6,046 bases of DNA from Lentzea sp. (GTDB lineage: Bacteria; Actinomycetota; Actinomycetes; Mycobacteriales; Pseudonocardiaceae): NCBI GenBank assembly GCA_030146905.1, contig JASLAV010000579.1, positions 1 to 6,046 on the forward strand, written 5' to 3'. The stretch's first letter is position 1, and every line of letters begins with the position of its first letter. The position numbers and the translations under genes were made by a program. This document shows positions 1 through 4,180 of the stretch, piece after piece. The notes under the pieces are model-generated. The model was not told the DNA's origin and did not search any database. It saw only the letters and a program-made list of their open reading frames with translations.

Positions 1-1
1 G

Positions 2-265
2 GCCCCGGACCCGGACATGCCCCGAGCAACGAGCGTGGCCTCCCAGAGCGGCAGCTACTGGGCCCACCTGGCGGATATCCGTACGGCGTGGCAGCGAACC
101 TTCCTGACCCGCGAACTGCGGGCCGCACTCCTGCTGACCTACGGCTGGGGCTGGACGCAGGAGGAGATCGCCGAGCACGAACGCGTCAGCCAGCGCGCGA
201 TTAGCAAGTGCATCGCCCGCGGACTGGAGCTGCTCACCGACCGCTTGAACTGCGCCGCTGCCTGA
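2..265 (+). CDS. Sigma-70 region 4-like helix-turn-helix protein (5' end outside the window)
   Basis: The reading frame is open from base 2. The first ATG, at 17, has no ribosome binding site in front of it, so the gene probably begins before the window and the 82 residues from that ATG are its C-terminal part. Numbering from the ATG, residues about 28-40 form a Leu/Ala-rich helix and 47-75 a helix-turn-helix with the TQEEIAE...VSQRAISKCIARGLELL pattern of sigma region 4 and related small regulators. This suggests DNA binding in the cytoplasm, either as a sigma-like factor or as a sigma-4-type regulator of the kind common in actinomycete phages and integrative elements. No sigma region 2 can be seen, so a true sigma factor is not shown. 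Codon use is strongly G/C-biased. A 13-bp hairpin starts 7 bp after the TGA. The helix-turn-helix assignment is fairly sure; the role is not. Confidence 0.72.
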   Translation, partial: APDPDMPRATSVASQSGSYWAHLADIRTAWQRTFLTRELRAALLLTYGWGWTQEEIAEHERVSQRAISKCIARGLELLTDRLNCAAA

Positions 266-271
266 TACATA

Positions 272-306
272 AACGCCCTCGCGCGGAACATCTGCGCGAG
301 GGCGTT
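272..306. terminator. Bidirectional hairpin terminator between convergent genes
   Basis: A perfect 13-bp inverted repeat (272-284 with 294-306) encloses a 9-nt loop. It lies between the TGA of the plus-strand helix-turn-helix gene (263-265) and the TGA of the minus-strand membrane gene (309-311). It has no long T tract, as is usual in high-GC actinomycetes, and can serve transcripts from both sides. Confidence 0.85.
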
Positions 307-308
307 GT

Positions 309-626
309 TCAAATAGGGTCGGACGATGTCGGCGGCTGCCCAGGCGCTGGCTGATCAACTGGCGGCGGTTGGATTGGCAACGGCTGCTCCAGCGGAGGCA
401 TCCCGGCCTGACGACCCCAGGGGGGCGCAAGGGCCCTGACCAGCTCAATGACGGTGGAGCCTAGGGTTGCCAGGACACCTACCAGCAACTCTTTAAGCGC
501 CAAGATGTTGCGCTCACGCTGCCTACCTCTTGAGCCGCGTGTCGCAATGGCAAGTAGCAGTGCAGTACCGAGAACAGTGATGATCACCAGCGCGGTGGCG
601 ACAAGATAAATTTCAAGCGGGGACAC
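309..626 (-). CDS. Small membrane protein with Pro-rich tail, function unknown
   Basis: A 105-residue protein with a GTG start at 626. Residues 6-28 are a strong transmembrane segment, followed by a basic stretch (RGSRGRQRER, 30-39), which predicts a cytoplasmic C-terminal side. Residues 42-66 are a second hydrophobic or amphipathic segment. The tail from 67 on is rich in Pro and Gln (QPPPVDQPAPGQPP). I do not recognise the family. Holin-like or membrane-anchor roles are possible but unproven. No clear ribosome binding site precedes the GTG, but a good minus-strand promoter at 669-697 predicts a short leader and supports the gene. Third codon positions are clearly less G/C-rich than in the genes further right, suggesting a different origin. 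It converges with the plus-strand gene ending at 265. Confidence 0.6.
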   Translation of the reverse strand: MSPLEIYLVATALVIITVLGTALLLAIATRGSRGRQRERNILALKELLVGVLATLGSTVIELVRALAPPWGRQAGMPPLEQPLPIQPPPVDQPAPGQPPTSSDPI

Positions 627-662
627 GCCGCATACGCTAGCGGGTACACGGGTCCACCATCC

Positions 663-678
663 GTAGTAAAGCTACTAC
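663..678. promoter_or_regulatory. Inverted repeat over the -10 box, possible operator
   Basis: The arms gtagta (663-668) and tactac (673-678) are separated by aagc. The dyad covers the predicted minus-strand -10 box at 669-674 and lies between the divergent starts at 626 (minus) and 718 (plus). That position suits a repressor site. No regulator can be assigned. Confidence 0.4.
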
Positions 679-697
679 CCCTGCCCTGGCCCGTCAA
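669..697 (-). promoter_or_regulatory. SigA-type promoter for the small membrane protein
   Basis: Read on the minus strand, a TTGACG -35 box (697-692), a 17-nt spacer and a TAGCTT -10 box (674-669) match the actinobacterial housekeeping pattern TTGAC-N17-TAnnnT. The predicted transcription start is near 662, leaving about 35 nt before the GTG at 626. Confidence 0.6.
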
Positions 698-717
698 CTC
701 CGAACGAGGTAACCCAA

Positions 718-846
718 ATGGACGTCACTACGGACAGTCAGAATATCCGCCGTCGACCCACTCTCCGACCCATCCCAGGTGACGCTGAAGCCGCATCCTG
801 CGTAGCATTACCCCACGATTCGAGCAATGCAGTGACGCAGAGTTAA
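718..846 (+). CDS. Possible 42-residue small ORF, unknown
   Basis: The ATG at 718 has gaggt (706-710) 7 nt upstream, an acceptable ribosome binding site. The frame runs 42 codons to TAA at 844-846. The product begins MDVTTDSQNIRRRPTL and has no transmembrane segment or motif I recognise. Only about half of its third positions are G or C, so codon bias does not support coding, although the surrounding DNA is also less G/C-rich. It contains a TTA leucine codon, rare in actinomycete genes. It could equally be chance in intergenic DNA. Confidence 0.25.
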   Translation: MDVTTDSQNIRRRPTLRPIPGDAEAASCVALPHDSSNAVTQS

Positions 847-847
847 A

Positions 848-912
848 GTGACCTCACCGCAGAAACCGACATGTGATTCAGGTCACACCCACTCGATAGT
901 GGAGATTTCTGC
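848..912 (+). other. Possible structured element with interlocking inverted repeats
   Basis: In the gap between the small ORF and the terminator at 952 there are two interleaved 7-bp complementary pairs: gtgacct (848-854) with aggtcac (880-886), and gcagaaa (859-865) with tttctgc (906-912). Their order is that of an H-type pseudoknot. A third small stem, ccact (889-893) with agtgg (898-902), sits inside the second pair. If transcribed rightward the RNA would end at the hairpin at 952-987. No promoter was found, and the pairings may be chance. Confidence 0.2.
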
Positions 913-951
913 ATCTCAGGACCGCCGGAGCAGTAGTTCCGAGCCCGAAAC

Positions 952-987
952 GCCAGTGACTCCCCCGGCCCAGGGGGAGTCACTGGC
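952..987. terminator. Strong hairpin terminator
   Basis: A perfect 15-bp stem (952-966 with 973-987) has a 6-nt loop. It lies beyond the 3' end of the minus-strand phosphotransferase gene and is the second of two hairpins that its transcript would meet. It could also end rightward transcription from the 718-912 region. Confidence 0.8.
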
Positions 988-995
988 TGACAGCT

Positions 996-1024
996 AGCAC
1001 CGGTTGCCTAGGGCAACCGGTGCT
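996..1024 (-). terminator. Hairpin overlapping the phosphotransferase stop codon
   Basis: A perfect 13-bp stem (996-1008 with 1012-1024) has a 3-nt loop (1009-1011). The TAG stop codon of the minus-strand gene (1010-1008) lies at the loop and its edge, so the final codons form one arm. Together with the hairpin at 952-987 it makes a tandem terminator. Confidence 0.65.
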
Positions 1025-1871
1025 GCATCCAACGACGGGCCGCGTTCGTGGCAGGGGTATTCGTGAACCTGCGCTCCCACAGTCGCACCAGGGATGCGCA
1101 GTACGCCGTGATCGCCTCCGCCGGGGCCGCTGTGAACCCGTCGATCTGGCCCGCCCACTTCTCCGCGGCCTGGGGTTCGTGCCCGGCTGCGATGAGGCGG
1201 ATCACCAGGAACGCGGGGTCGATCCAGGCGGCCCCAGTTCGCCACCATGCCCAGTCGATGACCCGCGCTCGATCCGACACGAGGAAGTTCAACGGGTTCA
1301 GGTCGGAGTGGACCATGCCCTCCCCGTCCATGTACTCAGGCGCACGGGCCGCCCAGGTGGTGAGCAGCTCGGCGTTCGCCGTCGACCACGGGTCAGCGTC
1401 GGCGGGGAGCTCGAACCGGCCCCCCTCCTCGACCATCCGCCTCCACTGGGCGGCTATCGGGCGTCGCGCTACGGACTTCGGCGGCGGCGATGTGTGGCTG
1501 ATCTCGACCACCGCGTCCGCGATCAGCGGCAAGTCCGGTGAGTCGGGGGACAGGTCGGCGTGCTGCCCGGAGACGTGCTCGAAACCGAGCAGCAGCCAAC
1601 CGTCCACCTCGATGTCCCACAGCAGACGAGGGGCGAGCCGTTCGGGCAGGAACGGGCTCACCGCGATCTCGTTGCGGTGCATCCACGCTGATGGCGAATC
1701 CGCCGTGATCCCCTTGCAGAACACGAGGCCGGAATCGGTTGACAGCGTTGCCGACAATTCGGAGCTGCGTCCGGCATCGGGCGACTTCGCCGTCAATACC
1801 TCTCCGACCTCGCGCTCTACGGCGCGCTTTGCACCTTCGGGCAAGTCGTCCCATTCACGACGTTTCGTCAT
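1008..1871 (-). CDS. APH/choline-kinase-fold phosphotransferase
   Basis: The 287-residue product has the protein-kinase-like fold of the aminoglycoside phosphotransferase family and should transfer phosphate from ATP to an unknown cytoplasmic substrate. Visible features: a candidate nucleotide-binding lysine in VFCKG (K53), a candidate paired glutamate in RNEIAV (E68), a hinge-like GFEHVSG (96-102), the catalytic-loop motif HSDLNPLN (H188, D190, N195) and the metal-binding VIDWA (D206). All key residues are present, so it is probably active. The ATG at 1871 was chosen because gaggag lies just upstream and it follows the previous gene's stop by 20 nt; the open frame continues upstream but overlaps that gene. 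It is the second gene of an operon with the glycine-rich-domain protein. The substrate is unknown and nothing shows that it confers antibiotic resistance. Confidence 0.88.
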   Translation of the reverse strand: MTKRREWDDLPEGAKRAVEREVGEVLTAKSPDAGRSSELSATLSTDSGLVFCKGITADSPSAWMHRNEIAVSPFLPERLAPRLLWDIEVDGWLLLGFEHVSGQHADLSPDSPDLPLIADAVVEISHTSPPPKSVARRPIAAQWRRMVEEGGRFELPADADPWSTANAELLTTWAARAPEYMDGEGMVHSDLNPLNFLVSDRARVIDWAWWRTGAAWIDPAFLVIRLIAAGHEPQAAEKWAGQIDGFTAAPAEAITAYCASLVRLWERRFTNTPATNAARRWMQHRLP

Positions 1872-1891
1872 CTCTCCTCGTTCTCGGGCTA

Positions 1892-2386
1892 CTACCCGAT
1901 CGTCGCCAGCGTGCGGGCCGCCGCGCCGCCGCCGTCGCCACCCTGGCCGCAGTTGGTGCACCCGGCGTGGCACTGGGTGCAGTCCCCGAAGCCGGTCGCC
2001 CACAGCGTCGGGTCCACCTCGAACCCGGCGGCCCGCATGGCGTCCACCGTAGGGGCGAGCATCTTCGCCGTGTCGGAGGGTGTTGCGCGCGGCGGGGCGA
2101 ACTCCTCCGGCACGTGGTGCAGGAAGTGACCGGCGACCCGTTCGCAGAACTCGGCGTAGTCCACCGTGTTCAGGATGAACTGGTGCCACCCCAGGTCAAC
2201 GCGCAGACTCGGGCGGAAGTGGCCCTCGGGGTTGTCGGCGCACACCTTCAGGAAGGCAACCGTGGCGTCCACGATCCGGACTGCCTCGTCACCGGTCATC
2301 CCCGCGTGCTCGTTGATCAACTGCCGCACCAGTCGTCCGTGGACCTCGGTGGAGATCAGTCCGTGTCCGTGTGTGGACGATGTCAT
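1892..2386 (-). CDS. Glycine-rich-domain-like protein with Cys-rich tail
   Basis: The 164-residue protein resembles small actinomycete proteins named glycine-rich domain-containing, a naming I recall but could not check. Residues 10-50 are helical. A core DLGWHQFILNTVDYAEFC (64-81) carries the WH...Y..FC signature, and HFLHHVP (87-93) adds conserved histidines. The C-terminus holds CTQCHAGCTNC (C136, C139, H140, C143, C146) followed by GQGGDGGG, a likely metal-binding or otherwise modified cluster. There is no signal peptide or membrane segment. The ATG at 2386 has a perfect aggagg (2397-2392) 5 nt upstream, fixing the start. It is first in an operon with the phosphotransferase, separated by 20 nt, which suggests a shared task. 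The biochemical role is unknown. Confidence 0.8.
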   Translation of the reverse strand: MTSSTHGHGLISTEVHGRLVRQLINEHAGMTGDEAVRIVDATVAFLKVCADNPEGHFRPSLRVDLGWHQFILNTVDYAEFCERVAGHFLHHVPEEFAPPRATPSDTAKMLAPTVDAMRAAGFEVDPTLWATGFGDCTQCHAGCTNCGQGGDGGGAAARTLATIG

Positions 2387-2412
2387 TCGATCCTCCTACT
2401 CGCATCGCATGT

Positions 2413-2432
2413 GCCCACTTCAACCAGTGGGC
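2413..2432 (-). promoter_or_regulatory. Leader hairpin or operator upstream of the glycine-rich-domain gene
   Basis: The inverted repeat gcccact (2413-2419) / agtgggc (2426-2432) with a 6-nt loop lies 27-46 nt upstream of the ATG at 2386, just before the ribosome binding site. It could be an RNA hairpin in the leader or a protein-binding dyad. I saw no convincing -35/-10 pair upstream. Confidence 0.4.
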
Positions 2433-2522
2433 AATGAAATCCTTGCGCTGCGCTTATGGACCACAACAGGTGCATTAGAGTGAATGCGTCGAACCACCCG
2501 ATTGGACATGCAACCAGAATGC

Positions 2523-2562
2523 ACGGAAAACCTCCCCTCGTCATTGAGAGGAGGTTTTCCGT
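2523..2562. terminator. Terminator with A and T tracts
   Basis: A perfect 13-bp stem (2523-2535 with 2550-2562) is followed by one mismatch and a further 3 bp (2537-2539 with 2546-2548) around a 6-nt loop. AAAA on one arm and TTTT on the other suit termination of the leftward operon ending at 2657. The rest of the 270-bp gap at 2387-2656 holds only the leader repeat at 2413-2432 and a small gcatt/aatgc dyad at 2472-2487. Confidence 0.8.
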
Positions 2563-2656
2563 ATGAAATCCAGGTATCAGTGCAGCACGAGAAAGAATCC
2601 CGCCAAATGGTCTCCCTTCAGTAGACGCGGGGCGCGTTCCGCGTATCGGACGCGGT

Positions 2657-3112
2657 CTAGGGGGTGCTGCGAGGCGAGCTGCGCCCGCCTCCTGCGGCGA
2701 GGGCGCTTGCGCCCTGGCGCTTCAGGATGTCGGCGATGGTGCGGTCGTTGGTCTGGTGCCTGTGTGCCACCGTCGCCGGGGCGGCCCCGCCGACCTGGAT
2801 TCCGGAGGCAATCGCCCTTTCTGCCGCGACTCGAATCGGGTCGTCGAGCTCCCGCGAGCGGATCTGCGGCCAGTACGGACGTGCGGGGTTGAACGGCTTC
2901 CGGGCGCATCCACGACCGATGGCGCGGCTCAGGAGCTCAGGAGCGATCCTGTGGCGGTCGGACAGCTCCGCCTGTGTCGCCCCTCGAAGCCATAGCTCGG
3001 CGAGCAGATCCTCGCCTGCCACCTTCCGCGGGGCAGTGTGCTTGAGCCCGTGGATTTGCGGCCCGATCGGGCGCGAGGGGTCGAGCTCGGCCTCCCCTGA
3101 AGTCGGGGCCAT
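2657..3112 (-). CDS. Two-module helix-turn-helix protein, function unknown
   Basis: The 151-residue protein is built from two copies of one module. Residues 11-20 (DPSRPIGPQI) match 75-84 (NPARPYWPQI), and PRKVAGE (28-34) matches PIRVAAE (92-98), both 64 residues apart. The helix-turn-helix-like stretches ELSDRHRIAPELLSRAI (49-65) and TVAHRHQTNDRTIADIL (114-130) align 65 apart, sharing RH. Each resembles the recognition half of a small DNA-binding domain (ATQAELSDRHRI; ATVAHRHQTNDRTI), so binding to a two-part DNA site is plausible. The ATG at 3112 was chosen because aggagg lies about 7 nt upstream; a GTG at 3190 in frame has no such site. It is probably the last gene of the leftward operon from 3894, although 123 nt separate it from the previous stop. 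A Gly/Ser/Pro tail follows the second module. I do not recognise the family. Confidence 0.68.
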   Translation of the reverse strand: MAPTSGEAELDPSRPIGPQIHGLKHTAPRKVAGEDLLAELWLRGATQAELSDRHRIAPELLSRAIGRGCARKPFNPARPYWPQIRSRELDDPIRVAAERAIASGIQVGGAAPATVAHRHQTNDRTIADILKRQGASALAAGGGRSSPRSTP

Positions 3113-3235
3113 CGCCGTCCTCCTGTCCTCGGTCGCTGCGGCGTGCGCGGCGCACCTGATCAAAAAAGAGCGCGAGGCGAGCGGCTGCACCGAGCCGTCG
3201 CGGCACGGCGGACGGGCGCTCGACCCACCTCTCGC

Positions 3236-3736
3236 TCATGGAGAACCCTCGTTGGAGGGTTCGGGCCTGGGGTCAGGGAGGGCGTGCTTCGTGGCCGCGG
3301 CCCGCAGCCGGAATACAGGGAGCGGACTGGAGCTGCCCACGGGCCGGATCGCGCGGTTGTAGCCGAGCTTCGCGAACAGCGGCTTGATGCCCGGCGGAGC
3401 CTCGGAAGGAACGTCCGGAGCCGAGGACTCCGTGGGTTCGGGCAGGGTGATCAACGCCCGGATGACGTGGATCGGCTCGGCTTCGAGGGCGTAGAGCGTC
3501 CAGTCGGGCGCGAGGAAGTCGCCTTCGTCGGGCACCAGGGCCCGGTAGCCGAAGGCGAAGTCCTCGTTGATCAGCGCGATGACGTCCGTGACGCCCAGGC
3601 CCTTCCACCTGCGGTAGGCGGCCAGAACCTCGGGGCGCTCCCGGTTGGGCCAGTAGACGAAGGCCCACTGCCGCCGGGCGGTCTCGGCGATCCACTCGTC
3701 GAGGAGCTTCGAGTCCATGTGCGTGGCGGTCGTCAT
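3236..3736 (-). CDS. Hypothetical protein, 166 residues
   Basis: I do not recognise this protein. It has no signal peptide or transmembrane segment. Residues 9-100 look like a folded domain, with alternating helix and strand and several aromatic residues (QWAFVYWPN 23-31; LAAYRRWKGLGVTDVIALI 38-56; DWTLYALEAEPIHVIRALI 78-96). Residues 98-117 are a Pro/Ser/Glu-rich linker, followed by a basic segment around 118-150. Its ATG at 3736 overlaps the TGA of the upstream membrane-peptide gene in an ATGA junction. That explains the lack of a ribosome binding site and indicates translational coupling. The frame stays open back to 4084, but that N-terminal part is Arg/Pro/Ala-rich and overlaps the membrane-peptide gene, so it is rejected. 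The stop at 3236-3238 overlaps an out-of-frame ATG at 3239. Confidence 0.7.
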   Translation of the reverse strand: MTTATHMDSKLLDEWIAETARRQWAFVYWPNRERPEVLAAYRRWKGLGVTDVIALINEDFAFGYRALVPDEGDFLAPDWTLYALEAEPIHVIRALITLPEPTESSAPDVPSEAPPGIKPLFAKLGYNRAIRPVGSSSPLPVFRLRAAATKHALPDPRPEPSNEGSP

Positions 3737-3894
3737 CGCGACAGACCCAGCAGACCGCGGACAGCCCGCGGCAACGCCCGCGCGCACTCCTGGCAGCCGG
3801 TAGCCCAGTAGTGCGCGAGCGCGCCCACGCCGAACACGGCCAGCACGGCTACGCCTCCGGCTATCGCGCCCAGAACACCGCTTGTCAGTTCCAT
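3733..3894 (-). CDS. 53-residue single-pass membrane peptide with CxxC
   Basis: A very short gene with an excellent ribosome binding site (ggaggtg, 6 nt before the ATG at 3894), which fixes the start and excludes the longer frame reaching 4053. Residues 5-28 form one Gly/Ala/Val-rich transmembrane helix. It is followed by HYWATGCQECARALPRAVRG (28-47): a CxxC pair (C34, C37) just past the membrane and then a basic amphipathic tail with four arginines, suggesting a cytoplasmic C-terminus. It is first in the leftward operon and coupled by ATGA to the 166-residue protein, so the two may act together at the membrane. Small membrane toxins share this size and layout, but nothing here proves that role. 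The family is unknown to me. Confidence 0.68.
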   Translation of the reverse strand: MELTSGVLGAIAGGVAVLAVFGVGALAHYWATGCQECARALPRAVRGLLGLSR

Positions 3895-3915
3895 GCTGTT
3901 CACCTCCAGGGGCTG

Positions 3916-3981
3916 GCGAGGCGGGGGCCTCCAGCGGCGCCCAGCTCGGGCAGCACGCCGCGGGGAGAGCCCCCGCCTCGC
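3916..3981 (-). repeat. Long imperfect hairpin next to the ribosome binding site
   Basis: A perfect 13-bp outer stem (3916-3928 with 3969-3981) continues, after one bulged base, as 4 bp (3929-3932 with 3964-3967). After a small internal loop come 6 bp (3934-3939 with 3956-3961), and the apex can form 3 more (3940-3942 with 3948-3950). The whole has about 26 bp in 66 nt and is very G/C-rich. It is not positioned as the terminator of any visible gene. Confidence 0.7.
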
Positions 3982-3990
3982 GTTGTGCGG

Positions 3991-4082
3991 GCGGGCAGGG
4001 GCGCCCTTGGGACGAGCGCTCCGGGGCACGAGGGACACCTGACGGCGCATCACCCCGAGGCGCTACGGTTGCCCCTGCCCGC
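3991..4082 (-). repeat. Long-range 12-bp inverted repeat in the leader
   Basis: gcgggcaggggc (3991-4002) is the exact reverse complement of 4071-4082, with 68 nt between them. On the minus strand the first arm starts about 2 nt after the predicted transcription start, so it would close the 5' domain of the leader RNA. Confidence 0.6.
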
Positions 4083-4090
4083 ATATGCAG

Positions 4091-4096
4091 ACGCTA
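4091..4096 (-). promoter_or_regulatory. -10 box of the leftward operon
   Basis: TAGCGT on the minus strand (4096-4091) fits TAnnnT and predicts a start at about 4084. No consensus -35 box is present at the right distance; the dyad at 4099-4116 occupies the spacer, suggesting a regulated promoter. Confidence 0.45.
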
Positions 4097-4098
4097 CC

Positions 4099-4116
4099 AT
4101 TTGCGGAACCGCAAAT
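4099..4116. promoter_or_regulatory. Operator-like dyad 1 (TGCG-N4-CGCA)
   Basis: atttgcgg and ccgcaaat are perfect 8-bp arms around a 2-bp centre. A second pair of arms, gcagac (4087-4092) and gtctgc (4122-4127), flanks it almost symmetrically, giving a 41-bp dyad. It is centred about 24 bp upstream of the predicted leftward start. Likely the binding site of a dimeric regulator, perhaps the adjacent XRE protein. Confidence 0.6.
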
Positions 4117-4150
4117 ATAGGGTCTGCGTTCGGGTGACGTCGATGCGAAA

Positions 4151-4161
4151 TGCGTTACGCA
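4151..4161. promoter_or_regulatory. Operator-like dyad 2 (TGCG-N3-CGCA)
   Basis: tgcgt-t-acgca is centred 25 bp upstream of the predicted rightward start at 4181. It shares the TGCG...CGCA arms of dyad 1 and sits at the same place relative to its own promoter, which fits autoregulation of the XRE gene. Confidence 0.45.
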
Positions 4162-4168
4162 CAGTGGC

Positions 4169-4174
4169 TAAGGT
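4169..4174 (+). promoter_or_regulatory. -10 box of a probable leaderless promoter for the XRE gene
   Basis: TAAGGT fits TAnnnT and is followed by exactly 6 nt and then the ATG at 4181, the spacing of leaderless actinobacterial transcripts. The lack of a good ribosome binding site agrees. An alternative -10, TATAGG at 4116-4121, would give a leader of about 50 nt. Confidence 0.5.
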
Positions 4175-4180
4175 GCAGTT

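Larger units (their letters stand above)
3895..4084 (-). promoter_or_regulatory. Structured leader of the membrane-peptide operon
   Basis: From the predicted transcription start near 4084 to the ATG at 3894 there are about 190 nt without a convincing gene. This leader begins with the long-range stem 4082-4071/4002-3991 and continues into the large hairpin 3981-3916, which ends 7 nt before the ribosome binding site at 3908-3902. The bases gcccct (minus strand, 3913-3908), directly before that site, repeat part of the upstream stem arm and could pair in its place, so alternative folds are conceivable. I could not match it to a known riboswitch class. Confidence 0.4.

Noticed and set aside
1008..1871. 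Aminoglycoside resistance gene
   Set aside because: Only the general kinase fold and catalytic motifs are seen; nothing identifies an antibiotic substrate.
1937..1990. CTQCH in the glycine-rich-domain protein as a cytochrome c heme site
   Set aside because: The protein has no signal peptide or membrane anchor, and the motif lies in a run of four evenly spaced cysteines, better read as a metal-binding or modified tail.
1048..2052. Long plus-strand open frames across 1020-2483 and 2563-3362
   Set aside because: They are antisense shadows of the recognised minus-strand genes, are Arg/Ser/Pro-rich and lack family motifs.
1872..2189. Upstream extension of the phosphotransferase frame
   Set aside because: It overlaps the glycine-rich-domain gene, which has an excellent ribosome binding site and family signature. 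The extension is low-complexity Arg/Gly-rich sequence.
1008..2386. A class V lanthipeptide-like or thioamitide-like RiPP locus (APH-fold kinase plus Cys/Thr-containing tail)
   Set aside because: No HopA1-like lyase, decarboxylase, YcaO, protease or transporter gene is present, and the putative precursor is a folded 164-residue protein.
888..2432. Shared ccact...agtgg dyads at 889-902 and 2413-2432 as sites for one regulator
   Set aside because: The arms are only 5-7 bp with different spacing and no second shared feature, so chance is likely.
3737..4084. N-terminal extension of the 166-residue protein to an ATG at 4084 that even has a -10-N6-ATG arrangement
   Set aside because: The extension is Arg/Pro/Ala-rich, overlaps the well-supported 53-residue gene and spans the stems of the leader. 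The start at 3736 is explained by the ATGA coupling.
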